Source of the DNA: Streptomyces aureocirculatus
GTDB lineage: Bacteria > Actinomycetota > Actinomycetes > Streptomycetales > Streptomycetaceae
Assembly: GCF_000720475.1 (NCBI RefSeq)
Contig: NZ_JOAP01000041.1
Location: forward strand, 1-64,000
Direction of reading: 5' to 3'
Length of the DNA: 64,000 bases
The notes beneath the pieces were generated by a model. That model was not told where the DNA came from. It worked only from the letters and a program-made list of their open reading frames with translations, and searched no databases. Of this stretch, positions 9,359 through 18,524 are shown piece after piece; the first letter of the stretch is position 1, and each line of letters opens with the position of its first letter. A program made the position numbers and the translations under genes.

Positions 9359-10695
9359 CGCCCTTCACCTCCAGAACTGTTGGAACTTCCGGTGCGGTCG
9401 CCCGCGTGCGGGGTGCTCGACGGGCTGGTGCGGGGCGGGGGTGCGGCGGGGACGGAGCCGCCGCCGCCCGAGGGGGGCGCCGAGCGGTGGCCGTGGGTGG
9501 ACACACCGCTGCCGACGGCGTTGGCAGTGGCGGGCTGGGCCGGGGAGTCGCCGCCGCCGGCCTGGCCGCCGCCCGCCTTGCCGTTGGAGCGGGCGCTGTG
9601 GGTGCGGATGCCCTGGGCGACCCAGGCGGCGGGCGAGTTGAGGGCGGTGGCGGCGCGGTTCTCGGCGCCGCGCATGAGGCGGTTGTTGCGGGTGGCCATG
9701 ATGTCGTCGCCGAAGCCGGGGACGAAGCGGTAGATGGAGGCGCTGGCGAAGATCGCGAGCAGGATGACGGAGAGCCCGGACACCACGGCGGACAGGGAGT
9801 CGGGGCCGTCCTCGCCCTGGAGCGCGCCCGCGATCCCGAGGACGATGACGATGATCGGCTTCACCAGGATGATCGCGATCATCAGGCCCGCCCAGCGGCG
9901 GATGCGGCCCCAGGTGTTCTTGTCCACGAGGCCCGAGTAGACGACCGTGCCGAGGAGCGCGCCGACGTACAGCATGGCGGCGCGGATGACGAGCTCCAGG
10001 CAGAGGATGCCGGCGGCGGCGATGGAGACGGCGGAGACGACGATCAGCATGATCGGGCCGCCGCCGATGTCGGTGCCCTTGTCGAGGGCCTGCGAGAACG
10101 TGCCGAAGAACTCGTCGGTCTCCCCGCCCACCGAGCTGGCGAGCACCTCGGAGATGCCGTCGGTCGCGGACACGACGGTGGCCAGGATCAGCGGGGTGAA
10201 CGCCGACGCGAGCACCGTCAGCCACAGGAATCCGATGGCCTCGGACAGCGCGGTGAGCATGGGCACGCCACGGATGGCGCGCTTGGCGACCGCGAGCAGC
10301 CACACGATCAGCGTCAGGACGGTCGACGCGGCGAACACCACGGCGTACTGCTGCAGGAACTTCTCGTTGGTGAAGTCCACCGCGGCGGTCTCGTTCACGT
10401 ACTCCGTGAGCTTGTTGACGATCCATGAGGCGGCTTCGCCGAAGCCTTTGGCGAGGGAGGCGAGGGGGTCGAGGCCGCCCATGCCCTCGCCGCCGGGCGG
10501 CGCCTCGCGGGCACCGCTGCCGCCGCCCTCGCCCTTCTCGCAGTACTTCTTGGCGGGGCCCCGGATGAGTTCACAGGGGTCGTCCTCGGGGTCGGGAGCC
10601 GCGAGGGCGCGGGTGGCGAGCAGGACGGCGGCGGTCTGCACCGCCGTGACGGCCGCGGCGAGGGACAGTACGCGGCGTCGGGTGCTACCGGGCAT
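9355..10695 (-). CDS. VirB6/TrbL-like polytopic membrane protein
   Basis: This 446-residue protein has an amino-terminal signal-like segment (residues 8-33), a short cysteine-containing region (C41, C52), then six or so membrane segments between about 115 and 345, and a Gly/Ser/Pro-rich cytosolic tail of about 90 residues. Topology and position match VirB6/TrbL, the polytopic channel component of type IV systems. Its start overlaps the upstream VirB8-like gene by 11 bp and its stop overlaps the downstream gene by 4 bp, so it is firmly in the operon. It would correspond to cmdD. Function is inferred from topology and context, not from a clear sequence signature. Confidence 0.7.
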   Translation of the reverse strand: MPGSTRRRVLSLAAAVTAVQTAAVLLATRALAAPDPEDDPCELIRGPAKKYCEKGEGGGSGAREAPPGGEGMGGLDPLASLAKGFGEAASWIVNKLTEYVNETAAVDFTNEKFLQQYAVVFAASTVLTLIVWLLAVAKRAIRGVPMLTALSEAIGFLWLTVLASAFTPLILATVVSATDGISEVLASSVGGETDEFFGTFSQALDKGTDIGGGPIMLIVVSAVSIAAAGILCLELVIRAAMLYVGALLGTVVYSGLVDKNTWGRIRRWAGLMIAIILVKPIIVIVLGIAGALQGEDGPDSLSAVVSGLSVILLAIFASASIYRFVPGFGDDIMATRNNRLMRGAENRAATALNSPAAWVAQGIRTHSARSNGKAGGGQAGGGDSPAQPATANAVGSGVSTHGHRSAPPSGGGGSVPAAPPPRTSPSSTPHAGDRTGSSNSSGGEGR

Positions 10696-11530
10696 AGGTG
10701 AACCCTCCGTACTCCTCCACGGCCTTCGCCATGTCGTCGGCAGTGGAGGCCCGCTGGTCGCGTCCGACCGGTACGGGACCGTCCTTCTGCTTGAAGTCGG
10801 CGACCTTCCAGTCGCCGCCGCTCCAGCGCATGTCGTACGTGTTCGTGAACCAGCTCTCGGTCACGGGGTTCTCGGTGTTCTCGCCCGCGAGGCCGAAGAG
10901 CGACGAGTACCAGATCTCGACGGTCGCCGACCCGCCCTCGAACTTGGTGACCTTGGTGCCCACCGGGATGATGCGGGACACGAACGTCGTGCCCTTAGGG
11001 GGAGTGCCGTCCTTCTGCAGGCCGATCCTGGACAGGAACGACTCGCCCGAGTACACCTTGTCCAGCGCGGGCTTGCGCTGAGCTGCGGCGTTCGGGGTGT
11101 AGACGGTGTCGACGATCACGTGACGCCGCTCCGTGTCGAACATGTCGGCGGACCCGAGCGCCACGGCGTAGTTCGCCGTCGCGCTCTCCACGCCCTGCTG
11201 GCTCTTCGGGAACCCGGAGGGAATCCCTCCGGTGCCGCCGCTCACCGGCTTCTCCCCGGAAGCCGCCGTGGACGCCGCCTCCGGCCCCTTCCCCCCGCCC
11301 CGCCCCCCGTCGCCCCCGTCCCCGGACGACGACCCGTCGCGGTTGGCGAAGGCGATGGCCGCGATGAGGAGGACGACGACGCCGACGACGGTGATGACGC
11401 TGCGCGAGGGGGACCGTCCCGCGGAACGGCCGGATCTGCGCGCCGGGCCGTACCCGTCCGCGCCGTCGCGCTCGGGGAGTCGCGTCCGCGTCTCGCCCGT
11501 GCCGCCGAAGAGGTCATCGTCATCGCTCAT
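10685..11530 (-). CDS. VirB8/TcpC-like bitopic membrane protein
   Basis: The 281-residue protein has an acidic then arginine-rich cytosolic head (1-45), one membrane segment (SVITVVGVVVLLIAAIAFA, about 44-62), a Gly/Ser-rich linker and an extracytoplasmic domain of about 190 residues. That domain carries the NTF2-like pattern of VirB8/TcpC/TrbF proteins, ending in a WSGGDWKVADF strand. Such proteins scaffold the inner-membrane part of type IV machines. ATG 11530 is the only reasonable start. It is followed without a gap by the VirB6-like gene and would correspond to cmdE. Confidence 0.68.
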   Translation of the reverse strand: MSDDDDLFGGTGETRTRLPERDGADGYGPARRSGRSAGRSPSRSVITVVGVVVLLIAAIAFANRDGSSSGDGGDGGRGGGKGPEAASTAASGEKPVSGGTGGIPSGFPKSQQGVESATANYAVALGSADMFDTERRHVIVDTVYTPNAAAQRKPALDKVYSGESFLSRIGLQKDGTPPKGTTFVSRIIPVGTKVTKFEGGSATVEIWYSSLFGLAGENTENPVTESWFTNTYDMRWSGGDWKVADFKQKDGPVPVGRDQRASTADDMAKAVEEYGGFTYAR

Positions 11531-11703
11531 GCCGCGTACGTCCCCTCAACCTCTTGCTTGGCCGCGCGGTCCGTCGGGTGGACCAGACACGACGGTAGCC
11601 GTGCTGGTTCCCGCGCGGGCGCGGTGTGGTGACTCGACATCAGGGAGTTGCAACCTCAGCCGGTGGGCACGACGGACGGGAGAGGAACGGGTGGCAGGAC
11701 CGG

Positions 11704-12012
11704 TCAGACCGCCATGCCGTACACGATGGTGAACAGCGTGCCCAGCGATCCGATGATGAAGACGCCGGTGAGCCCGGCGATGATCAAACCTTTGCCCTGC
11801 TCCGCGCTGAAGGTGTCCCGCAGCGCCGTCGCACCGATGCGCTGCTTGGCCGCGCCCCAGATCGCGATGCCGAGGCACAGCAGGATGGCGACCGCCATCA
11901 CCACCTCGATCATCACGCGCGCCTCGTTGCCCAGGCTCCCGAAGGGGCCCCAGTCGGGGGCGATCCCACCGATGATGGTGTTGATGTCGCCCTTCTCGGC
12001 TGCCATAAGCAT
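11704..12012 (-). CDS. Small two-helix membrane protein, VirB2 pilin-like
   Basis: This 102-residue protein has two hydrophobic segments: about residues 32-52, containing EVVMAVAILLCLGIAIWG, and 76-98, containing LIIAGLTGVFIIGSLGTLF. A short polar loop joins them, as in VirB2/TrbC-type pilins and their Gram-positive counterparts. The start ATG at 12012 is preceded by GGTGAG at a good distance. An ATG 12 codons earlier gives an unlikely extension. It lies 173 bp upstream of the VirB8-like gene and probably heads the operon. Assignment as pilin rests on size, topology and context. Confidence 0.65.
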   Translation of the reverse strand: MLMAAEKGDINTIIGGIAPDWGPFGSLGNEARVMIEVVMAVAILLCLGIAIWGAAKQRIGATALRDTFSAEQGKGLIIAGLTGVFIIGSLGTLFTIVYGMAV

Positions 12013-12343
12013 GTGTAACTCACCGCCCCTAGTGGGTTGTTCCGGCACCTCTGCCCACCTCTGCCTACCCAGTGCAGAGGACGGAGCTCATTCTCGCTGA
12101 CAATCGGCCCGGCGCGTGCCGCCTTGACGTCAATTGTTGGCCGACTTCGTGCGTTTCGTCGTACGCAGCCCACGTTGCCGACCGGCGGCGGGCGCAGAAC
12201 GGTATACGAAGGAACGTATGGTCACTCTGTGTATCACGCGGCGTGACGCCGGGCAATGAATGCCCGGCGTGGCCGCTGACGTCACCTCAGTCAGGCCGGG
12301 GCGGAACGGCCCTGACGGACCGCCGGTTCTGGGCGGGCGCGGC
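12013..12343. other. Intergenic region upstream of the secretion-like operon
   Basis: No gene is apparent in these 331 bases. They hold the 5' region of the leftward VirB2-like gene, an inverted repeat ATACG-N6-CGTAT at 12204-12219 that could be an operator or promoter element, and the stem-loop at 12246-12270. Base composition is less GC-rich than in the flanking genes, as expected for a promoter. Confidence 0.55.
12246..12270 (-). terminator. Stem-loop behind the proline-rich membrane protein gene
   Basis: ACGCCGGGCA (12246-12255) pairs perfectly with TGCCCGGCGT (12261-12270) around a 5-base loop. It lies about 75 bp downstream of the leftward gene ending at 12344. It probably ends that transcript, which separates it from the following operon. 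There is no U-tract, which is usual for streptomycete terminators. Confidence 0.6.
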
Positions 12344-14449
12344 TCAGGACCGGGGTGCGAAGTCGCCGAGGCCGCCGCTGACGACGTACGCGCAGTCCGT
12401 GTAGCGGTAGCCGCCCTGGACCTTGGCGCCGTCGCTGTGGTTGCTGACCAGGCCGCCGCTGCCGATGGCGCCGGTGTCGCGCTTGTAGAGGAAGTGGTAC
12501 TCGCCGGGCGGGAGCCGCAGCGTCTTCTGCGGATAGCTGCGGCCGCTCGCCTTGCAGGCCTTGGACTTGCCTTCGGCGCGGGTGCTGTACGTGGTGCAGC
12601 CCGCGCAGGCGCCGAGCTTGACGCTGCCGGTGGCGGGTCCTGTGAACAGGATCTCGACGGCGCCGGGGCCGTCGTTCTTCACCACGAAGTCCTGGCCGGA
12701 GCCGGGTCCGCGCTGTGCGGGCAGCTTGCCGCCCGCCTGTGGCCTGGCGGCGGCGACCTCGGCGGCGATGGCGATGGTCCGGGCGCGTTCGCGCTTGCCG
12801 CTGCCCCGGTAGGTGTCCGCGAAGCCGTCGAGGGTCTTCGCGGCCTCGCTGTAGCGGCCGTCCTCGAACTCGTCGAGACCACAGGCGTAGGCGCCGGACT
12901 CGACGGCGTCGGCGGCCTTCGTGCCGAGCGGGTCGCCCGCGCCGGCGGGCAGCGAGACGGTGGTGGCGCGGATGGCGCGCAGCTCCCCGGTGGCCGTGCA
13001 GGGGTCGGCGCCCGTCAGCTCGGCGGTGCGGTCGTCGATGGCGGCGCGGATGCCGGGCACGACCTTGTCCGCCGCCGCGGACCCGGGGAAGGTGTCCAGG
13101 AGTTCGCGCAGGTCGGCGCCGCCGTCGGTCTTGCCGAGCGAGGTCATCCCGCAGGCGTAGAGGGAGTCGGCGAGGCGGCTGTCGGGCCAGCCCGCGAGCC
13201 GGCCGAGGCGCTCCTTGCCGACGGTTGCGGGCAGGGTGCGCAGATACTTCAGCGGCTCGACGGCTTCGCAGTACTGCTTCTCGGTGTACGGGGCCGCGAC
13301 GGACTTGTAGTACGCGTCCAGGCGGCCGGGTACGCGGTCGGCGGCGCGGGAGCCCGCGTGGTCGTCGAGGAGGTCGCGGTAGATGTCCAGGGCGGTGCGG
13401 TAGTCGTTCTCGGTGGCGGCGAAGGGGCGGCCGCCCTGGTCCTCGACGATGCGGTCGGCCTTGCCGAGGCGGTCGAGCAGCATGTCCTCGACGGCCTCGT
13501 CCTTGGCGGCGTCGTAGGCGAGGGCGCCGGAGGCCGGGACGGCGAGCAGGACGACGCCGAGCGCCGCGGCGAGGGGAGCCCGCAGGCGCCAGCCGATGGG
13601 TGCGCGCAGGGCCCTGCGGGCGGCGTCGGCGGCGGCGAGCACGAGCACGGCGAGATAGCCGAGGAGGGCACCGCCCGGTACGCCGTCCACATCGGCGGGC
13701 AGCGCGACCAGGAGCAGCGCGGCGGTGGCCGCCCAGCAGAGCGCCGCCGGCAGCCAGGCCCTGATCAGCACGTAACCGAGCCCGAGCCCGGTGAGATTGA
13801 GCAGCGCGGCGGCGAGCGGCCGCAGGGGCTCCCGCGGGGCGGGTTCTGGCGGGGGTGCCTTGGGCGGGGCGGAGGTCCCCAGGACCTCGGGGGTGCCGTA
13901 GGGGCCGGGGGCGGTCGGGGGCGGGGCGGCGTAGGGGTGCGGAGGGCCGTAGGCGGGGTGGGGTGGGAGTGCTGGGGTCGCGGACATCGCTTGGGTTGCC
14001 GGGGCCGGAGCTGCCGTGGGTGCGGCTGTGGGCGGAGGTGGTGGTGTGGCTGGTGGTGCGGTTGGTGACGTGGCTGGTGGTGTGGCTGATGGTGCGGGAG
14101 GGGCTGCCGGGTACGCCGGTGCCGGTGGCGTGCTCGGTTGCGTCCCCCTGGGCGTGATCGGTGGCGTCCCCCCGGATATGGCCGGTTGCGTCTCCCCGGG
14201 GGTACTCGGTGGCGTGCCCGGAGGCGTTCCCCCGGATGTGCCCGGTGGCGTCCCCCCGGATGTGCCCGGAGGCGTTCCCCCAGGCGTGCCCGGAGGCGTT
14301 CCCGGAAGCCCAGCGGGCGGTGGGCCGAAGGTGCCGGGTCGGTCCTCGGGCTCAGGGCGCCGGTCCACCGGCTCCCCGCCCCGGTCCACCGGCTCCCCGC
14401 CCCGGTCCACCGGCTCCCCGCCCCGGTCGTCGGGTCGCTTGGACTCCAT
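12344..14449 (-). CDS. Proline-rich membrane protein of the cmd locus (CmdF-like)
   Basis: This 701-residue protein has three parts. Residues 1-215 are a disordered Pro/Gly/Thr/Ala-rich head that opens with three RGGEPVD heptads and continues with GGTPPGTS-like units. Residues 220-330 hold four or five membrane segments. From about 335 to the end is an extracytoplasmic domain rich in helical, TPR-like spacing and with several cysteines (for example the ACAGC cluster), ending in a beta-rich region. I know no function for the domain. By position it corresponds to the last cmd gene of S. coelicolor. A stem-loop behind it suggests its own transcript. Confidence 0.7.
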   Translation of the reverse strand: MESKRPDDRGGEPVDRGGEPVDRGGEPVDRRPEPEDRPGTFGPPPAGLPGTPPGTPGGTPPGTSGGTPPGTSGGTPPGTPPSTPGETQPAISGGTPPITPRGTQPSTPPAPAYPAAPPAPSATPPATSPTAPPATPPPPPTAAPTAAPAPATQAMSATPALPPHPAYGPPHPYAAPPPTAPGPYGTPEVLGTSAPPKAPPPEPAPREPLRPLAAALLNLTGLGLGYVLIRAWLPAALCWAATAALLLVALPADVDGVPGGALLGYLAVLVLAAADAARRALRAPIGWRLRAPLAAALGVVLLAVPASGALAYDAAKDEAVEDMLLDRLGKADRIVEDQGGRPFAATENDYRTALDIYRDLLDDHAGSRAADRVPGRLDAYYKSVAAPYTEKQYCEAVEPLKYLRTLPATVGKERLGRLAGWPDSRLADSLYACGMTSLGKTDGGADLRELLDTFPGSAAADKVVPGIRAAIDDRTAELTGADPCTATGELRAIRATTVSLPAGAGDPLGTKAADAVESGAYACGLDEFEDGRYSEAAKTLDGFADTYRGSGKRERARTIAIAAEVAAARPQAGGKLPAQRGPGSGQDFVVKNDGPGAVEILFTGPATGSVKLGACAGCTTYSTRAEGKSKACKASGRSYPQKTLRLPPGEYHFLYKRDTGAIGSGGLVSNHSDGAKVQGGYRYTDCAYVVSGGLGDFAPRS
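14361..14423. repeat. 21-bp tandem repeat, three copies, at the 5' end of the CmdF-like gene
   Basis: Three identical 21-bp units occupy 14361-14381, 14382-14402 and 14403-14423. On the minus strand they encode the heptad RGGEPVD three times at residues 9-29. Further irregular repeats encoding GGTPPGTS-type octads follow at roughly 14140-14320. The repeats are in frame, so copy-number changes alter only the length of the disordered cytosolic head. Confidence 0.92.
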
Positions 14450-14718
14450 CTGCGGCTCCCCCCAGCCGTAGGGCGCGGCTCACCGGGAGCGGGCAGTCCC
14501 CTCCGCCCGCGCCCCCCGCGCTCAATTCCCCTACATTCTGGCAGAGTTGGCGCTCCGTCAATCACTCATGACGGACTGTTTCCCGTCACGCACGGGGGTG
14601 CCGTGTCGGCCGGGGCAGGGGGAGTCCGCTCTCCGGAGAGTGTGTTTCGCAACTGCGCGCAGACCACCGCCCCTACACTGATTCCGGCGGACTCCCAGGA
14701 GCCTTGGGGTGGTTGACG
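14450..14718. promoter_or_regulatory. Divergent promoter region between CmdF-like and transglycosylase genes
   Basis: This 269-bp gap separates two divergent genes of the same functional locus. It contains an inverted repeat CCGTCA-N8-TGACGG at 14555-14574 and a perfect 12-bp palindrome CTCTCCGGAGAG at 14629-14640. A possible -10 element TACACT at 14674-14679 faces the rightward gene. Co-regulation of both arms by one factor is possible but not shown. Confidence 0.45.
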
Positions 14719-15876
14719 GTGCGTAAGACGTGGCTGCTCGCGGCCGTCGCGTTCAGCGGGTCCATGGGGTTCATCGGGCTGCTCGTCATCGGGACGTTCG
14801 TCGCCGCGGGCAGCATGGCGGGCGGCGCCGGGGGCGGCGGGAACGTCGGCCTGGCCAAGGGCGCCGTGCCGGCCTCGTACCAGCCCCTCGTGCAGAAGTG
14901 GGGCAATCTGTGCAAGGCCATCAACCCGGCCCTGCTCGCCGCCCAGCTCTATCAGGAGAGCGGGTTCAACCCGGGCGCGAAGAGCCCGGCCAAGGCGCAG
15001 GGAATAGCGCAGTTCATCCCGGGGACGTGGGCCACGCACGGGATCGACGGGGACGGCGACGGGGACCGGGACGTGTGGGACCCCAAGGACGCCATCCCGT
15101 CGGCGGCCTCGTACGACTGTCAGCTCGCGAAGTACGTGAAGGACGCCCCCGGCGACCCGACGAAGAACATGCTCGCCGCGTACAACGCGGGCGCCTACGC
15201 CGTGCTCAAGTACGGCGGGGTGCCCCCGTACAACGAGACGCAGAACTACGTCAAAATCATCACGACTCTGGAGAAGAGTTTCGCCAGGCCCATCGGCCGG
15301 GTGAATCCCTCGCAGCAGGCGGCCGGAGCGATCTCCTACGCGCAGCGGAAGCTGGGCACGGAGTATCTGTGGGGCGGCAACGGAACCGCCGACCAGAACG
15401 GCAGGTTCGACTGCTCGGGGCTGACGCTCGCCGCGTACCGCAGCGTCGGGATCGAACTGCCGCGCGTGGCCAACGACCAGTACAACGCGGGACCGCACCC
15501 CAAGCGGGAGGAGCTGCTCCCGGGCGACCTGGTCTTCTTCTCGGACGACCTCGGCAACTCGCGCGCCATCCGGCACGTCGGCATCTACGTGGGCGGCGGT
15601 TACATGATCGACGCCCCGCGGCCGGGCGCGGTGATCCGCTTCGACCCGGTGGACACACCGGACTACTTCGGAGCCACGCGGGTCACCGAAGATGGCGCAA
15701 AAGCGATCCCCGGGAAGCCGGTCGAGAAGCGTGTCGAGCGTGCCGAGGAGAAGCCCGAGGGGCCCGAGGAGCCCGCGGCGCCGGAGAGGGGCGCGGGTGA
15801 GGAGCCGGGCGCCGGGGCGGACGAGGGCCGTGAGCGGCCTGCGGACGGCGGCGCGGACGGGGGCGCGGAGGTCTGA
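14719..15876 (+). CDS. VirB1-like lytic transglycosylase fused to NlpC/P60 endopeptidase
   Basis: This 385-residue protein has a membrane anchor or signal segment (about 7-33). A soluble lytic transglycosylase domain (about 50-185) has the catalytic Glu near residue 80 in QESGFNPGA and the downstream AYNAG motif. An NlpC/P60 peptidase domain (about 200-335) has the nucleophile near C232 in FDCSGL and the partner near H286 in RHVGIY. An acidic, low-complexity tail of about 50 residues follows. It would locally open peptidoglycan for the neighbouring secretion-like complex, as VirB1 does. GTG 14719 is preferred over TTG 14704 because of spacing from the GGGGTGG ribosome binding site. Confidence 0.87.
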   Translation: MRKTWLLAAVAFSGSMGFIGLLVIGTFVAAGSMAGGAGGGGNVGLAKGAVPASYQPLVQKWGNLCKAINPALLAAQLYQESGFNPGAKSPAKAQGIAQFIPGTWATHGIDGDGDGDRDVWDPKDAIPSAASYDCQLAKYVKDAPGDPTKNMLAAYNAGAYAVLKYGGVPPYNETQNYVKIITTLEKSFARPIGRVNPSQQAAGAISYAQRKLGTEYLWGGNGTADQNGRFDCSGLTLAAYRSVGIELPRVANDQYNAGPHPKREELLPGDLVFFSDDLGNSRAIRHVGIYVGGGYMIDAPRPGAVIRFDPVDTPDYFGATRVTEDGAKAIPGKPVEKRVERAEEKPEGPEEPAAPERGAGEEPGAGADEGRERPADGGADGGAEV

Positions 15877-16196
15877 CCCGCGCCCCGCGGGCCCGCGCGG
15901 GCGCACCGCCCGGGTGCTGGACGAAAGGCCTGCGCACGGCGCGTGCGCCGTGTGATCTGGCTTGAACCCTCCGTCAGAGCAAGCCCCTGAGCTGCGGCGA
16001 TGAATCTCTCTTCGATAACGTCTGAGTGATCATTCGGTGGAGAGTGGAACGTAGTGAGGGGGACCGGGCGTTCCCTTGACTGGTACGGGATGGGTACGGC
16101 ACGCACGCGGGCACGACTGCACTGACCACGGGGGTTGATGGAAGGGCGCGCAACGGCGCGCGCTCATGGGTGAAGAGGACAAGGGGCCGCAGCACC
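15877..16196. other. Intergenic region before the PAP2 phosphatase gene
   Basis: These 320 bases contain no convincing gene. A hairpin GCGCACG-GCG-CGTGCGC at 15932-15948 could terminate the transglycosylase transcript. The rest, with an AT-richer stretch around 15995-16050, is presumably the promoter of the PAP2 gene. I could not assign -35 and -10 boxes with confidence. Confidence 0.45.
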
Positions 16197-16901
16197 ATGG
16201 CTGGACTCGATGATTCCGGGTCGAACCCCGATGTCAGCCTGCTCTACGACATCAACGGCATGGCAGACGACGCCCCTGGCAAGCTGGCCAGGGCGATTGC
16301 GTTCGTCGGCGAGTACGGACTGCTGCTCGCCCTCGTCCTGCTCGTCGTGTGGTGCTGGTGGGGCGCCCGAAGAAGAGGCACGCTCGACGACGCCGCCACC
16401 TCCGTCGCCGCCGTCGTGTGGGCGCCGCTCGCCGCCGGTGTCGCCGTCCTCGTGAACATCCCCATAAGGGGCTTCGTGGAGCGGCCACGGCCCTTCGCGG
16501 ACCACCAGGGCCTGGAAGTCCTCGTCGACGGCAAGAGCGACTTCTCCTTCGTGAGCGATCACGCGACGCTCGCGATGGCCATCGGCGTCGGCCTGTTCGT
16601 CGCCCACCGCAAGTTCGGCGTCGCCGGCATCGCGCTCGCCGCCGCCGAGGGCTTCTGCCGTGTCTTCATGGGCGTGCACTACCCCACGGACGTCGTCGGC
16701 GGCTTCGCGCTCGGCACGGCGGTCACGCTGCTGCTCTCCCCGCTCGCCATGGCACTCCTGACGCCGCTCACCAAGGCCGTCGGACGCTCCGCGAGGGCCT
16801 CCCGGCTCGTGTGGCGCGGAGCGGGCGACGTCGAACCCGTCGCCACGCTGACCGGGCAGGAACCGGCGCCGGGGGCGGACGAGCGGGACCTGGCGGCGTA
16901 G
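16197..16901 (+). CDS. PAP2-superfamily membrane phosphatase
   Basis: This 234-residue membrane protein carries the three PAP2 phosphatase motifs. They are an RP pair in GFVERPRPF (about 90-98), a PSGH-like motif that reads FVSDHATLAMA with the catalytic His, and CRVFMGVHYPTDVVGG with the third-motif His. About five membrane segments surround them. Likely substrates are undecaprenyl pyrophosphate or phosphatidic acid, at the outer face of the membrane. The second motif has SDH instead of SGH, a common variant in actinobacteria. ATG 16197 is preferred; a GTG 27 bases upstream is possible. Confidence 0.88.
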   Translation: MAGLDDSGSNPDVSLLYDINGMADDAPGKLARAIAFVGEYGLLLALVLLVVWCWWGARRRGTLDDAATSVAAVVWAPLAAGVAVLVNIPIRGFVERPRPFADHQGLEVLVDGKSDFSFVSDHATLAMAIGVGLFVAHRKFGVAGIALAAAEGFCRVFMGVHYPTDVVGGFALGTAVTLLLSPLAMALLTPLTKAVGRSARASRLVWRGAGDVEPVATLTGQEPAPGADERDLAA

Positions 16902-16922
16902 CGCCCCGCAGGACCGTGCCGC

Positions 16923-18524
16923 CTACAGCGCCTGCGGGAACGAGAAGAAGCGCGTCGGGTCGTACTGCTTCTTCACCTTCTTCAGGCGCGGCGCCGCGGG
17001 ACCGTAGTAGGCCTCGCGCCAGTTGGTGAGCGTCGGGTCCGTGTAGTTCTGGTACGCCGCCCCGGACGCGTACCGCCTGAGCGCGCCGTGGGCCGAGTCG
17101 AGCCAGGCCTGGGAGCTGCTGCCGGACGTGCCGGGGCGCCAGGACACTATGTACTGCGCGAGCATCCGTGAACGCCGGTGCACGAAGGACGTGGCCGTCG
17201 GGTCGACGCGGTTGATGGCGCCGCCGAGCGCGGTAAGGGCGATGCTGCCCGCCGTGCCGCGCGGGCCGCGCACCGACTCGATCTGCGCGAGCAGCGCGCG
17301 GATCCCGGCACCGGACAGCGAGCGGTCGAAGAAGTCGGAGCGGGCCGCGTACGTCTCCCTGCCGAGCGCGCCGCTCGGCGTGCGCCCCGGTGTCGACCCG
17401 GGCAGATGGCACTGCGCGTCCGCGGCGAACGACGAGCAGCCCGCGTACACCTCCATCGCCTGCTCGTACGAACGCCGCTTCAGGGACACGCTGCGCGCCG
17501 GTGCGCCCACCTTGTCCGCGAGCCGGTCCACGGCGTTCTGCAGCGAGCCGTACGTGCCGAGCGAGAACGCGGCGACGGAGATGGTGGGCGTGCCGCCCGG
17601 CACGGCGGCCAGGTGGAGCGACGACCAGATCTCGTCCGGTTGGGCGGGGCCCCACGTCTGCCATGCCTTGAGCACCGCGGAGGCCTTCGACCAGGGCCAG
17701 GTCAGATAGGCGGAGACGGCCTGCGGGGCCGGGTGGGTGCGGAAGGTCAGCTCGGTGACGATGCCGAACTGGCCGTTGCCCGCGCCGCGCAGCGCCCAGA
17801 ACAGTTCCTTGTTCTCGGACTTGTCGGCCCTGATCTGTTTGCCGTCGGCCGTGACGAGCGTCGCCCCGGTGAGGCTGTCGCAGGTGAGGCCGTACGCGCG
17901 GGAGACCACGCCGTGGCCGCCGCCGAGGGTGAGGCCGCTGATGCCGACGGTCGGGCAGGAGCCCGCGGGGATGGTGACGCCCTTCGCGGCGAGTGAGCGG
18001 TAGACGTCGATGAGCTTGGCGCCGCCGCCGATGGTGGCGGTGGTGCCTGAGCTGCGTACGCGGTTCAGCTTCGACACGTCGATGACGAGGCGGCCGGTGC
18101 CCGAGGACCAACCGGCGTAGGAGTGCCCGCCGTTGCGGATGGCCACGGGGGTGTCGTGGGCGCGGGCGTACGCCAGGGTGGTGCGGATGTCGTCCACGCC
18201 CGCCACATAGGCGACGGCGGTGGGCTTCAGGTTGTCGAAGCGGGTGTTGTAGAGCTGGCGCGCGGTGGCCCAGGCGGCCTCGTCCGGGCGTATCAGGGGG
18301 CCGTCCAGATCCCTGGCCAGAGCCGCCAGGTCGGCCGGAGCGGAGGCGGCCGCGGTCTTGATGGGGGTGGTGCCGCCTCCGCTGCCGCCTCCGCCGCCCA
18401 GGGCACGGCCGTCTCCCGTGCCGCCGGACCCGGTGGCGGTGTCCTTGCCGCTGCCGGAGCAGGCGGTGGTGGTGCCCGCCGCGAGTGCGGCGGTGGCCGT
18501 TCCGAGGAACGTACGTCGTTGCAT
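16923..18524 (-). CDS. Tat-exported FAD-linked oxidase, berberine-bridge-enzyme-like, probable lipoprotein
   Basis: This 533-residue flavoprotein starts with a twin-arginine signal (QRRTFLG) and a lipobox-like TAC at residues 20-22, so it is probably exported folded and lipid-anchored. The FAD-binding fold is seen in GGHSYAG, where the His is the usual 8-alpha flavin attachment site, and in SCPTVGISGLTLGGG with a possible second, cysteinyl attachment. The BBE carboxy-terminal segment YDPTRFFSF closes the protein. Substrate is unknown; relatives oxidise sugars or alkaloid-type compounds. ATG 18524 with GGGAGG five bases upstream is clearly the start. Confidence 0.9.
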   Translation of the reverse strand: MQRRTFLGTATAALAAGTTTACSGSGKDTATGSGGTGDGRALGGGGGSGGGTTPIKTAAASAPADLAALARDLDGPLIRPDEAAWATARQLYNTRFDNLKPTAVAYVAGVDDIRTTLAYARAHDTPVAIRNGGHSYAGWSSGTGRLVIDVSKLNRVRSSGTTATIGGGAKLIDVYRSLAAKGVTIPAGSCPTVGISGLTLGGGHGVVSRAYGLTCDSLTGATLVTADGKQIRADKSENKELFWALRGAGNGQFGIVTELTFRTHPAPQAVSAYLTWPWSKASAVLKAWQTWGPAQPDEIWSSLHLAAVPGGTPTISVAAFSLGTYGSLQNAVDRLADKVGAPARSVSLKRRSYEQAMEVYAGCSSFAADAQCHLPGSTPGRTPSGALGRETYAARSDFFDRSLSGAGIRALLAQIESVRGPRGTAGSIALTALGGAINRVDPTATSFVHRRSRMLAQYIVSWRPGTSGSSSQAWLDSAHGALRRYASGAAYQNYTDPTLTNWREAYYGPAAPRLKKVKKQYDPTRFFSFPQAL

